Origin: Chelativorans sp. ZYF759
GTDB lineage: Bacteria > Pseudomonadota > Alphaproteobacteria > Rhizobiales > Rhizobiaceae
Assembly (NCBI RefSeq): GCF_012911015.1
Contig: NZ_WVVV01000008.1
Span: forward strand, 61,134-115,353
Direction of reading: 5' to 3'
DNA: 54,220 bases
Part shown: positions 1 through 7,505 of the stretch, piece after piece
Layout: every line of letters starts with the position of its first letter
Numbering within the stretch: the stretch's first letter is position 1
Notes under the pieces: generated by a model
The model's database searches: none
What the model saw: only the letters and a program-made list of their open reading frames with translations
What the model was told of the DNA's origin: nothing
Position numbers and translations under genes: made by a program

Positions 1-1
1 G

Positions 2-97
2 GGGGTGGTGGGGGTGCTCGTAATCCTGGCCATGGTGTTCTATATCATGGGGCGCAGACCAACGCGCCGCGCCGGGCGCCTCCACGACGGGGCTTGA
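2..97 (+). CDS. C-terminal tail of an unidentified membrane protein (partial)
   Basis: One frame is open from the left edge to a TGA at 95-97. It encodes about 31 residues: a hydrophobic stretch ([14 protein letters not shown]) followed by a basic tail (RRPTRRAGR). This looks like the last transmembrane helix and cytoplasmic end of a membrane protein whose body lies outside the window. Nothing in it identifies a family. It ends 32 bases before the likely msrA start. It could also be a chance open frame, as only 96 bases are visible. Confidence 0.35.
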   Translation, partial: GVVGVLVILAMVFYIMGRRPTRRAGRLHDGA

Positions 98-129
98 ACG
101 GCGCCGGCCTGGGAAAGGATCGGTGTTTG

Positions 130-792
130 ATGTTCTTCCTCGGTGACCTCCTCGGCAAGAAGACCCGCATGCCCACCGCGCAAGAGGCGCTGCCCGGCCG
201 CGCCGACCCGATCCCCACCTCGAGCGAGCACGCCGTCTCCGGGCGCCCGCTCCACGGCCCCTATCCCGAAGGCCTCGAGAAGGCCATGTTCGGCATGGGC
301 TGCTTCTGGGGCGCCGAACGGCTTTTCTGGCAGACCGAGGGCGTCTGGGTCACCGCAGTCGGCTATGCCGGCGGTCTGACGCCCAATCCGACCTATCGCG
401 AGACCACCACCGGCATGACCGGCCATGCGGAAGTGGTGCTGGTGGTCTTCGATCCGGCCAAGATCAGCTATCGCGATCTGCTGCGCATCTTCTGGGAAAG
501 CCACGACCCGACCCAGGGCATGCGCCAGGGCAATGATGTGGGAACGACCTATCGCTCCGCGATCTACACCTTCGGCACCGAGCAGCAGGAACTGGCGGCC
601 CGCTCCAAGGAAGATTACGAGGCGGCTCTTGCCGCCTCCGGCCGCGGCAGGGTGACCACCGAGCTCGCACCGGCGCCCCAGTTCTATTTCGCCGAGGCCG
701 AGCACCAGCAATATCTGGCCAAGAACCCAGGCGGATATTGCGGTCTCCAGGGCACGGGCGTCGCCTGTCCCATACCGGCTTCGGTCGCCTGA
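130..792 (+). CDS. msrA: Peptide methionine-(S)-S-oxide reductase MsrA
   Basis: MsrA reduces the S-epimer of methionine sulfoxide in proteins and repairs oxidative damage in the cytoplasm, using thioredoxin. The catalytic motif GCFWG is visible with Cys58, followed by GYAGG and GHAEVV, which are typical of the family. Cysteines in the tail (GGYCG and VACP) are likely resolving residues. The product is 220 aa, close to the usual length. I chose ATG at 130, preceded by GGGAAAGGA, over a TTG at 94 that overlaps the end of the upstream frame. There is no signal peptide. The gene stands apart from its right-hand neighbour by about 155 bases. Confidence 0.95.
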   Translation: MFFLGDLLGKKTRMPTAQEALPGRADPIPTSSEHAVSGRPLHGPYPEGLEKAMFGMGCFWGAERLFWQTEGVWVTAVGYAGGLTPNPTYRETTTGMTGHAEVVLVVFDPAKISYRDLLRIFWESHDPTQGMRQGNDVGTTYRSAIYTFGTEQQELAARSKEDYEAALAASGRGRVTTELAPAPQFYFAEAEHQQYLAKNPGGYCGLQGTGVACPIPASVA

Positions 793-948
793 GACGGATT
801 TTTCCGGAAGGTCAAGATTCCGGGTGATATTTGCCGTTTGCCGTGCAAGACTGGCCTCAGGCGGGCATCTGACCGCTGGAGCCGGCGCGGCCCTGGCCGC
901 CCCGTACAAGAAGAAAACGCGACCGACAACCTACAGGGTGTGGATCAC

Positions 949-1941
949 ATGAATCGTTTCATCATCGGCCTTCTGGCCGCCACCGCGCTGACCGTTCCGG
1001 CCATGGCAGACGAAATCCGGCCTGGCCTGCTGTTCGATCTCGGCGGCAAGTTCGACAAGTCGTTCAACGAAGCCTCCTATGAAGGAGCCGAGCTGTTCAA
1101 GAACGAAACCGGCATCGAGTATGTCGAGTTCGAAATCTCGAACGAGGCCCAGCGCGAACAGGCCTTGCGGCGCTTCGCGGAAGATGGCCGCAACCCGATC
1201 GTCATGGCAGGCTTTTCCTGGGCATCGGCTCTCGAGCCGGTGGCGCAGGACTATCCCGAGGTCGATTTCGCCATCATCGACATGGTTGTCGACCAGCCCA
1301 ACGTGCGCTCGATCGTCTTCAAGGAGCAGGAGGGTTCCTACCTCGTCGGCATGCTTGCAGGCATGAAGTCGGAGACCGGCACGGTCGGCTTCGTGGGCGG
1401 CATGGAAATCCCGCTCATCGGCAAGTTCGAATGCGGCTATATCGGCGGCGTGATGGCTGCCGATGAAGGCGCGACCGTCATCCGCAACTATACCGGCGAC
1501 ACGCCGGCTGCCTGGAACGATCCGACCCGCGGCGGTGAAATCACCCGCTCGCAGATCGAGCAGGGCGCGGACGTCGTCTATCACGCCGCCGGCGGAACCG
1601 GCGTGGGTGTGCTGCAGGCAGCCGCCGACGCGGGCAAGTTCGGCATCGGCGTCGACTCCAACCAGAACCACCTGCACCCCGGCTCGGTTCTCACCTCGAT
1701 GCTGAAGCGCGTCGACGTCGCCGTCTACGAGGCCTTCATGGACGCCCACAACGGCGACTTCTCCTATGGCATCCAGAATCTCGGCCTGGCCGAGGACGGC
1801 GTGGGCTATGCCCTCGACGAGCACAATGAGGATCTGATCACCGCCGAGATGCGTGAAGCCGTGGAAGCGGCAAAGGCGGCCATCATCGCCGGCGAAATCC
1901 AGGTCCACGACTTCTCCACCGACAATAACTGCCCCTACTGA
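949..1941 (+). CDS. BMP-family nucleoside-binding periplasmic protein of an ABC transporter
   Basis: This is the periplasmic substrate-binding protein of a BMP/Med-type (purine nucleoside) ABC importer, 330 aa from ATG at 949. A Sec signal peptide ends near AMA-DE at about residue 19; no lipobox cysteine is seen, so it should be soluble in the periplasm. The family motif around DKSFNEASYEGA follows at residues 30-45, and QEGSYLVGMLAG and GTVGFVGGM are also typical. Its membrane partners are almost certainly the ATPase and permeases at 7506-11150, about 5.5 kb downstream. The gene ends in its own hairpin terminator. The frame is open to 838, but the extra residues are not signal-like, so the later ATG was preferred. 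Confidence 0.9.
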   Translation: MNRFIIGLLAATALTVPAMADEIRPGLLFDLGGKFDKSFNEASYEGAELFKNETGIEYVEFEISNEAQREQALRRFAEDGRNPIVMAGFSWASALEPVAQDYPEVDFAIIDMVVDQPNVRSIVFKEQEGSYLVGMLAGMKSETGTVGFVGGMEIPLIGKFECGYIGGVMAADEGATVIRNYTGDTPAAWNDPTRGGEITRSQIEQGADVVYHAAGGTGVGVLQAAADAGKFGIGVDSNQNHLHPGSVLTSMLKRVDVAVYEAFMDAHNGDFSYGIQNLGLAEDGVGYALDEHNEDLITAEMREAVEAAKAAIIAGEIQVHDFSTDNNCPY

Positions 1942-1969
1942 TCGACTGCGGGCAGTCTATCGAAACACG

Positions 1970-1999
1970 CCGCCGGTCCTTCCGAGGGCCGGCGGTTTT
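1970..1999 (+). terminator. Rho-independent terminator of the BMP binding-protein gene
   Basis: An 11-base stem (CCGCCGGTCCT / AGGGCCGGCGG, one G-T pair) with loop TCCG is followed by TTTT. It lies 28 bases after the stop codon of the binding protein and separates it from the MFS gene. Confidence 0.8.
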
Positions 2000-2076
2000 C
2001 GTCTCTGGCACAGCACATCGCTGCTTGTGAACCGGGTTGCGAAGGCGTAGTCCTCCACCCCTGCACAGGTCTTCCC

Positions 2077-3240
2077 ATGTCTTTGCCTACCCTCCGCCTA
2101 GCTGCCGTTTCGCTTGTGATACTGACCGGCGTTCTGGCCGGTGCGCAGCTTGGCAAGATTGCCCCCGTCCTCTTGTGGTATCGGGACGAAATCGGCCTTT
2201 CGCTGCAGGGCGCAGGCTGGCTGACAGCGATGCTCGGCCTGTTCGTGGCGGTGGCGGCTCTGCCCACGGGCCTGGCGATTGGCCGGATGGGGGCCGTTCG
2301 CGCCACAGGCTGTGGCTCGATCCTGCTTGTCGTGGGCGGCCTGGCGCTGGCGCTTCTTGTTGCACCCGTTGCGATATTCGGGGCAAGGCTCGTCGAAGCG
2401 GTTGGCTATCTGATCGTCTGCATCTCACTTCCCGCCATTCTGAACGATATTTCCCCGACACGCTGGAAGGGACCGGTCCTGGCGATCTGGAGCGGCTTCG
2501 TTCCGCTGGGCTATGCCACGGCCGATCTGATGGCGGCCTGGCTGGTTCCGCTTGGCGGGCCGCCCGTCTTCCTGGCCGCACTGACGGTGCTGTACGGCTT
2601 GCTGTGGCAGGCGAGCAGGCTGGCGCTCTCCAGCCTTGGCGAGGCGCCGGCAATAGCACCGATCAGGACGAAGGGATCCTCACTAGCGCTGCCTGTCCTG
2701 CTTGTCGCTACCAGCTTTGGCCTCTTCGTCATCCTGTCGGTCGCCTTCTTCACCTTCCTGCCCAGCTATGCGTTGCAAGGCGCGCTTCTTCTGCCCGCCG
2801 GTCTTGTCGCGCTGACGGTGCCGGCCGGCAATCTTCTGGCCAGCATTCTGGTGCGCGGGAGGGGGGCGGGCTTCATGGCCGCCCTGGGCGTTGCCGGATT
2901 TTCTGTATGCGCGCTGGCCGCGCCGCTGGCTTTCGGAAGCGAATCCGGCGCCATGACGACAGCCGCCGCCATTCTGCTTGCCGTGGGGGGTGCCGTCGTC
3001 GCTTCCGCGCTGTTCGCGGCGATCCCGTTCGTCACACCGCCCAGCGGCTCCGTCGCCTTCACACTGGGGATCGTCAGCCAGGCGGGCGGGATCGGGACGC
3101 TGGCGGGTCCGCCGCTCGCCGCCTGGATGCTGGAGGGGCAGGGGTGGAACGGCTTCGGCTGGTTCCTTTCGGCAATCGCGCTGACGGGCGTGGCATGCCT
3201 GACGCCGCTCGCGATCGGCGCGATGCGTCGCCCGGCATGA
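2077..3240 (+). CDS. MFS transporter (CynX/NimT-like)
   Basis: The 387-residue protein consists almost entirely of hydrophobic helices, about twelve, with the MFS-type GLAIGRMGAVRATG loop between helices 2 and 3. Overall shape and length resemble the CynX/NimT group of 12-helix carriers, but the substrate cannot be read from the sequence. It starts at ATG 2077; the ribosome binding site is weak. It stands alone between the terminator of the BMP gene and the convergent anti-sigma gene, whose stop is 9 bases away. A role in nucleobase or nucleoside export next to the BMP system is possible but is only a guess from position. Confidence 0.8.
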   Translation: MSLPTLRLAAVSLVILTGVLAGAQLGKIAPVLLWYRDEIGLSLQGAGWLTAMLGLFVAVAALPTGLAIGRMGAVRATGCGSILLVVGGLALALLVAPVAIFGARLVEAVGYLIVCISLPAILNDISPTRWKGPVLAIWSGFVPLGYATADLMAAWLVPLGGPPVFLAALTVLYGLLWQASRLALSSLGEAPAIAPIRTKGSSLALPVLLVATSFGLFVILSVAFFTFLPSYALQGALLLPAGLVALTVPAGNLLASILVRGRGAGFMAALGVAGFSVCALAAPLAFGSESGAMTTAAAILLAVGGAVVASALFAAIPFVTPPSGSVAFTLGIVSQAGGIGTLAGPPLAAWMLEGQGWNGFGWFLSAIALTGVACLTPLAIGAMRRPA

Positions 3241-3249
3241 GACAGGCTT

Positions 3250-3975
3250 CTATCGCGGCGGACGCACGGCCAGTCCCTGGACAAGCATCGGGCCGAGCGG
3301 CCTGCCCACCGGCGAACCCGGAGCGTCTTCGAGCGTGATGGCGTAAAACTGGTCGGCCTGCGGCCGGGGCAGATCCGGCCCGGCCAGAACCAGTTCCCGA
3401 GGCTGGCTGAAGGTTCCGAGAGACACCGGTCCGACATCCTCATCGAACATCGTCCAGGCTTCCATTACCTTGCCACCCGGCACGTCGAAGTCACGCAGTG
3501 GCACGATACGAACCCGATCGTCGCCATAGGCCTCCATGAAGGCCGCCGGCACCTCGTCGTCATCAACCAGCACGACCACGACGACAGGTTCGGGTGCGGG
3601 CTGCATGAACTGTCCGCCCACATAGCCGAGGCCGAAGGCCGCCAGAAGGCACGCGGCCAGAAGCGCGTTCTGCCAGCCGGACAGACCTCTCCTGCGAGGC
3701 GGCGCGACGCGAGGCGGCGAAGTCGGTGCGGACGCAGATGCAGCCTCGCCTTCTCGATCGAGGCGCTCCGCGATCTTTCGCCAGAGCTCCTCCGACGCGG
3801 TTTCGTGCGGAAGGTGTTCCTGCAGCGCTTCGAAACGTCCCGCCAGACTGGCGACTTCGCGCGCCAGTTCTTGATCCGCGGCAAGTTCCTCCTCGAAACG
3901 CGCGAGCGCCTCGTCGTCCAGGAGGCCGAGCACGTATTCGCCGGCGCGTGCGGTACGGATTTCCTCGGGTGTCAT
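3250..3975 (-). CDS. Anti-sigma factor, RskA/ChrR-like, membrane-anchored
   Basis: The 241-residue protein has the plan of an RskA-type anti-sigma factor. An N-terminal helical sigma-binding region (EYVLGLLDDEALARFEEEL, residues about 11-50) comes first, then a proline-rich linker. A single transmembrane helix follows (ALLAACLLAAFGLGYVGG, about residues 105-125), then a periplasmic RskA-C-like domain. ATG at 3975 overlaps the sigma gene stop by 4 bases (ATGA), so the two are translationally coupled. It should hold the sigma factor at the membrane until a signal causes its release. The zinc-binding HxxxCxxC motif of ZAS anti-sigma factors is not present, which argues for the RskA rather than the ChrR cupin type. 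Confidence 0.85.
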   Translation of the reverse strand: MTPEEIRTARAGEYVLGLLDDEALARFEEELAADQELAREVASLAGRFEALQEHLPHETASEELWRKIAERLDREGEAASASAPTSPPRVAPPRRRGLSGWQNALLAACLLAAFGLGYVGGQFMQPAPEPVVVVVLVDDDEVPAAFMEAYGDDRVRIVPLRDFDVPGGKVMEAWTMFDEDVGPVSLGTFSQPRELVLAGPDLPRPQADQFYAITLEDAPGSPVGRPLGPMLVQGLAVRPPR

Positions 3976-4556
3976 GACAGGCACTCCCGAAGCGCGATCA
4001 CGCCCCTGCGAATCCAAGCCTTGACCGTGCCGACAGGAGCTTTCAGCTGCGATGCGATTTCGCCGTGGGTAAAGCCGACCACATAGGCCATCACGATCGA
4101 TTGGCGCCGGTTCGGCTCGAGTTCGTCGAGACACCGCCGCAACTCGTCGCCGGGCGGCAGTGCATCATAGGCATGCTGGGCGTCGCCCGCGCGATCGCCG
4201 AGATCAGCCAGAGTGGCGGGGTCGTGAAAATCCATCCGCGCGCTGTCGCGCAGCAGGTTGAGGGCGCGGTGACGCACGATGGTCGTCAACCAGGCCCGCG
4301 CAGACCCCTTGGCGGCGTCGAACTGGGAGGCCCGGCGCCAGACGGTGCAGAACACGTCCTGAACCACCTCTTCGGCAAGATCCTTGCGCCTGACGATCCG
4401 ACGCGCGATCGCGATCATCCGTCCGGCTTCGAGACGAAAGAGGTTCTCAAGCGCCGACCGCTCGCCATCGGCTATGCGGCCGAGCAACCGTTCCAGTGAA
4501 GACAAATGAGTGAGATTCAAACCCGCCCGACCAAATCGCTGTTCAACGTCAATCAC
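3972..4556 (-). CDS. ECF-type RNA polymerase sigma factor (SigK-like)
   Basis: The 194-residue protein contains sigma-70 region 2 (residues about 30-95, with DLAEEVVQDVFCTVWRRA) and region 4 (about 135-190, with GFTHGEIASQLKAPVGTVKAWIRRG). This is the minimal ECF layout, and the RskA-type partner gene directly downstream suits a SigK-like group. The annotated start is GTG at 4556. A putative ECF promoter at 4561-4589 would place the transcript start almost on this GTG, so a TTG 39 or 54 bases further in (before LNLTHLSSLERLL) may be the real start. It is transcribed divergently from the DUF4394 gene and probably controls itself and that gene. Confidence 0.9.
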   Translation of the reverse strand: MIDVEQRFGRAGLNLTHLSSLERLLGRIADGERSALENLFRLEAGRMIAIARRIVRRKDLAEEVVQDVFCTVWRRASQFDAAKGSARAWLTTIVRHRALNLLRDSARMDFHDPATLADLGDRAGDAQHAYDALPPGDELRRCLDELEPNRRQSIVMAYVVGFTHGEIASQLKAPVGTVKAWIRRGVIALRECLS

Positions 4557-4560
4557 ACCG

Positions 4561-4645
4561 TTCTACCCCAGGCGGTCGTCTTTGGATGCCTGAAACGAAA
4601 AAAAAGTTGAGGCCCGTGCATCCAGGAGCAGCTCTCCATGTGTAG
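4561..4645. promoter_or_regulatory. Facing ECF-type promoters between sigma factor and DUF4394 gene
   Basis: The motif GCATCC occurs on both strands as an inverted repeat (TGGATGC at 4583-4589, GCATCCA at 4618-4624). Each copy is followed by GTAG: leftward after 17 bases (GTAGAA, complement of 4561-4566), rightward after 18 bases (GTAGCA, 4642-4647). Matching -35 and -10 elements on both sides suggest one sigma factor, probably the adjacent ECF, drives both genes. GCATCC resembles the CCATCC -35 element remembered for mycobacterial SigK. An A-tract (4597-4605) lies between the two. Confidence 0.5.
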
Positions 4646-4723
4646 CACCCATGCAGGACGATCGAGGGCCCGAAGGCACCGGCCTCCTGCGCGAATGCAA
4701 ATGAATTCCAAAAGGAGAGAGAA

Positions 4724-5524
4724 ATGTCCCCCATTCTCAATCGTATTGCGACGCTGTCGCTGATTGGCGCCGGCACCATGGCGATCGCTTCGGCAGCCGT
4801 CGCCGCGCCCGCGGTCGGCCTTGTCGACGACCGCACCCTGGTCTGGTTCGAGACGACCACGGGCGAAGTGATGAACATGGTCGACGTCGAAGGTGTCGAA
4901 CGCCTGCATGGCATCGACGTGCGTCCGGCCGACGGCATGCTCTATGGGGTTGCCGGCAATGGCGCGCTGGTGACCATCGACCTCGACACCGGCATGGCCA
5001 CCGAAGGCGAGATGCTGTCGGAGATGCTGCCCGAAGGCGTGACGGCCAGCGTCAACTTCAACCCCGTGGCCGACCGCCTCCGCGTCATGGGTTCCGACGG
5101 CACCAATCTGCGCATCAATGTCGATACGGGCGAGACCCTGGTCGACGGATCGCTGCATTTTGACGACGGCGACATGAACGCCGATGCCGAGCCGAACGTG
5201 GTGGCGACCGCCTACACCAACGGGGTGCCGATGGAGACGCCGGAAACCACCTCCATGTGGGATATCGATGCCTCGCTCGGCGCCCTGCTGCGCCAGACGG
5301 CACCCAATGACGGCACCCTCGCCACGATCGGCATGCTCGGCGTGGACGCGGATCACTACGCGATCGATTTCGAGGTGCGCGGCATGGATGACAACGTGCT
5401 GTGGATGGTTGTCGGGAACGGCATCTACACGGTCGACATCGAAACCGGCGAAGCCGTCATGGAAGCCGAGCTCGACGGCGTCGAGGGCACCGTGCGCGAT
5501 ATCGCAATCCTTCCGGCCATGTAA
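4724..5524 (+). CDS. Secreted DUF4394 domain protein, probable ECF regulon member
   Basis: The protein has 266 residues with an N-terminal signal peptide (about residues 1-28, ending AAVAA) and one DUF4394 domain over the rest. Repeated strands such as LHGIDVRPADGMLYGVAG, GALVTIDLDTG and GIYTVDIETGEAV look like blades of a beta-propeller, as in PQQ or NHL repeats. It is very acidic (many D and E), fitting a periplasmic or extracellular protein. No catalytic residues are recognisable and the function is unknown. The strong ribosome binding site AAGGAGAG precedes ATG 4724. It is divergent from the ECF sigma/anti-sigma operon and shares its putative promoter motif, so it is likely a direct target. 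Confidence 0.8.
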   Translation: MSPILNRIATLSLIGAGTMAIASAAVAAPAVGLVDDRTLVWFETTTGEVMNMVDVEGVERLHGIDVRPADGMLYGVAGNGALVTIDLDTGMATEGEMLSEMLPEGVTASVNFNPVADRLRVMGSDGTNLRINVDTGETLVDGSLHFDDGDMNADAEPNVVATAYTNGVPMETPETTSMWDIDASLGALLRQTAPNDGTLATIGMLGVDADHYAIDFEVRGMDDNVLWMVVGNGIYTVDIETGEAVMEAELDGVEGTVRDIAILPAM

Positions 5525-5545
5525 GCCGGAGGATGCGGGGGACGC

Positions 5546-5574
5546 GATGGCCGGAGTCCCTGGCTCCGGTCATC
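5546..5574. terminator. Hairpin between convergent DUF4394 and slyX genes
   Basis: An 11-bp stem (GATGGCCGGAG / CTCCGGTCATC, one G-T pair) with a 7-base loop sits between two convergent stop codons. There is no clear T-run on either side, so termination efficiency is uncertain. Confidence 0.5.
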
Positions 5575-5583
5575 GTCGCTTCC

Positions 5584-5793
5584 CTACCAGTGCGGCGGCC
5601 GGGTCACCGGGATGTCCGGAGACGCGTTCGCCTCCACTTCCATGAGGCGCTTCGTCAGGAGATCGAGCTTCTGGCGCAGCGCCTCGATCTCCCTCCACTG
5701 CCCGGCGATCTGCCCGGACAGTTCCTCGATGGTGCGATCCTGTTCGGCGGCCATGATCTCGAGGCGTGTAAGCCGGTCATCGTCGGTGTTCAT
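5584..5793 (-). CDS. slyX: SlyX family protein
   Basis: The 69-residue protein is one long coiled coil (LTRLEIMAAEQDRTIEELS and onward) ending in the proline-aromatic tail RPPHW, which is the hallmark of SlyX. Its cellular role is unknown in all organisms. It is the last gene of a three-gene leftward operon. Its ATG overlaps the stop of the thioesterase gene by 4 bases. Confidence 0.85.
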   Translation of the reverse strand: MNTDDDRLTRLEIMAAEQDRTIEELSGQIAGQWREIEALRQKLDLLTKRLMEVEANASPDIPVTRPPHW

Positions 5794-6224
5794 GTGGCAA
5801 TGGACTCCAGCGCCATGCGCAATGCATCCCCGACCGGCGTCGGCCGTCGGCTCCTGCGATCGACATAGACATGGACGAAAAAGCCTTCCGCGGCCGCCTG
5901 CGTCTCGTCGTTTCGGAACAGACCAACCTCGTAGCGCACCGACGAGGTGCCGAGCCTGGCGACCCTGAGGCCCGCGGTGACCGTGTCCGGAAAGGCCATC
6001 TCCGAGAAATAGCGGCAGCCGGTCTCAACCACGAGGCCGATCTGGTCGCCGCCCGCGATGTCGAGCACGCCTTCCTCTATCAGCCAGCCATTCACCGCGC
6101 TGTCGAACAGCGAATAATGGACCACGTTGTTCATGTGGCCATAGATGTCGTTGTCCATCCATCGCGTGGTCAGCGTGCGGAAGGCGCGATAATCCGCGCG
6201 CGTGGTGGGGACGGGGCGGCTCAC
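5790..6224 (-). CDS. Acyl-CoA thioesterase, hot-dog fold (YbgC/4HBT family)
   Basis: The 144-residue protein has the 4-hydroxybenzoyl-CoA thioesterase signature: RWMDNDIYGHMNNVVHYSLFD near residues 21-41, containing the Asp/Asn and HMNN residues that bind the thioester. It should hydrolyse an acyl-CoA in the cytoplasm; the substrate is not evident. The start is GTG at 6224, overlapping the stop of the dehydrogenase gene (GTGA), and the end overlaps slyX by 4 bases, so all three are one translation-coupled operon. Confidence 0.88.
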   Translation of the reverse strand: MSRPVPTTRADYRAFRTLTTRWMDNDIYGHMNNVVHYSLFDSAVNGWLIEEGVLDIAGGDQIGLVVETGCRYFSEMAFPDTVTAGLRVARLGTSSVRYEVGLFRNDETQAAAEGFFVHVYVDRRSRRPTPVGDALRMALESIAT

Positions 6225-7393
6225 CAGGCGGCCCTGTAGATGTCGAGCGCATCGGCCTGCGATACCGCGCGCGGGTTGTTGACCAGCAATCTCTGCTGCT
6301 TCATCGCGTCGGCAGCCATCTTTGCCAGATGCTCCTCGCCAATGCCCACATCGCGCAGGCGCTGCTGAAGCCCGACCCTGGCCGACAGGCCCGCCAGCCG
6401 CTCGATGAAGGCGCTACAGCGGCCCTGCGTGTCGTCTCCTCCCGCCAGATCCGGAAAGCAGTCGCCGGCGATCTCGGCGTAGAGATGGGCGGCCTCCGGC
6501 GCGTTGAAGCGCAGCACATGCGGCAGCACGAGCGCGTTGGAGAGCCCGTGCGGGACGTGGAAGGTTCCGCCGATCGGGTAGGCCAGCGCATGCACCGCCG
6601 CGACGGGCGAATTGGCGAAGGCCTGACCCGCCAGCATCGAGCCGAGCAGCATGGCCGAGCGCGCCTCCATGTTCTGCCCGTCGAAGACGGCTGTCTCGAT
6701 ATTGGCCGCAAGAAGCCGCAGCGCCTCGCGCGCCAGCGTCTTCGATAGGGGATTGTTGTTGGCGCTCCTGGAAGCATAGGCCTCGATCGCATGGACCATG
6801 GCATCGATGCCGGTGGCCGCGGTGATCGCCGGCGGCAGGCCGAGGGTGAGATCGGGATCGAGCACGGCAATGTCCGGCAGAAGAAGCGCACTGGAGACGC
6901 CTCGCTTTTCCTCCTGGCCGACGGTGATGATGGAGACCGGCGTGACTTCCGATCCCGTTCCGGCGGTTGTCGGCACGAGCACCAGCGGCAGGCGCGGCCC
7001 CTTCGCATTGCCCACGCCCCAGGCCTCGTCCAGATCCTCGCCCGAGCCCAGCAGGAGCGCGGCCAGCTTGGCGACGTCGAGCGAGGAACCGCCGCCGAAA
7101 CCGGCGACGCCGGTGGCATTCGCCGCCCGGCCGATCTCGACCGCCTTCATGAGGGTGGCAAGCGAGGGGTCGGCCTCGACGGCGTCGAAGACCGTGACCT
7201 TAAGCCCGGCCTCTTGCAGCGAGGCGATGGCGGGTTCGCCCAGGCCGAGCCGGGTGAGGCCCGGATCGGTGACGAACAGGACCGACCCGCCGAGCCGGCT
7301 GGCCGCGATCGCGCCCAGCTCGCCCGCCGCCGACGGCCGGAAGACGAGGCCAGGGGTGGTGTGAAAAGAAAAGGGGGCAAGGGTGGTTGTCAT
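6221..7393 (-). CDS. Iron-containing alcohol dehydrogenase family protein
   Basis: The 390-residue protein belongs to the group III (Fe-type) alcohol dehydrogenases, which use NAD(P) and a divalent metal. Visible landmarks are GFGGGSSLDVAK and PTTAGTGSEVTP (dinucleotide binding), ATGIDAMVHAIEAY, and the metal-ligand region VHALAYPIGGTFHVPHGLSN with its conserved histidines. The substrate is unknown; maleylacetate reductase-like or simple alcohol activity are both possible. ATG 7393 gives the usual N-terminus; ATG 7423 would add ten residues, and neither has a strong ribosome binding site. It heads the operon with the thioesterase and slyX, which suggests reduction and thioester hydrolysis in one minor pathway. 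Confidence 0.88.
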   Translation of the reverse strand: MTTTLAPFSFHTTPGLVFRPSAAGELGAIAASRLGGSVLFVTDPGLTRLGLGEPAIASLQEAGLKVTVFDAVEADPSLATLMKAVEIGRAANATGVAGFGGGSSLDVAKLAALLLGSGEDLDEAWGVGNAKGPRLPLVLVPTTAGTGSEVTPVSIITVGQEEKRGVSSALLLPDIAVLDPDLTLGLPPAITAATGIDAMVHAIEAYASRSANNNPLSKTLAREALRLLAANIETAVFDGQNMEARSAMLLGSMLAGQAFANSPVAAVHALAYPIGGTFHVPHGLSNALVLPHVLRFNAPEAAHLYAEIAGDCFPDLAGGDDTQGRCSAFIERLAGLSARVGLQQRLRDVGIGEEHLAKMAADAMKQQRLLVNNPRAVSQADALDIYRAAW

Positions 7394-7505
7394 GGCGAGG
7401 GAAATTGACAAGCGCGCTCCCATTTGTCGAGAGTAATCAGGCGCGTTGGCAGGGGGAGGCCGGCATGCTAGCGTTGACCAAACGATAAAAACGAGGGGCC
7501 AGCCG

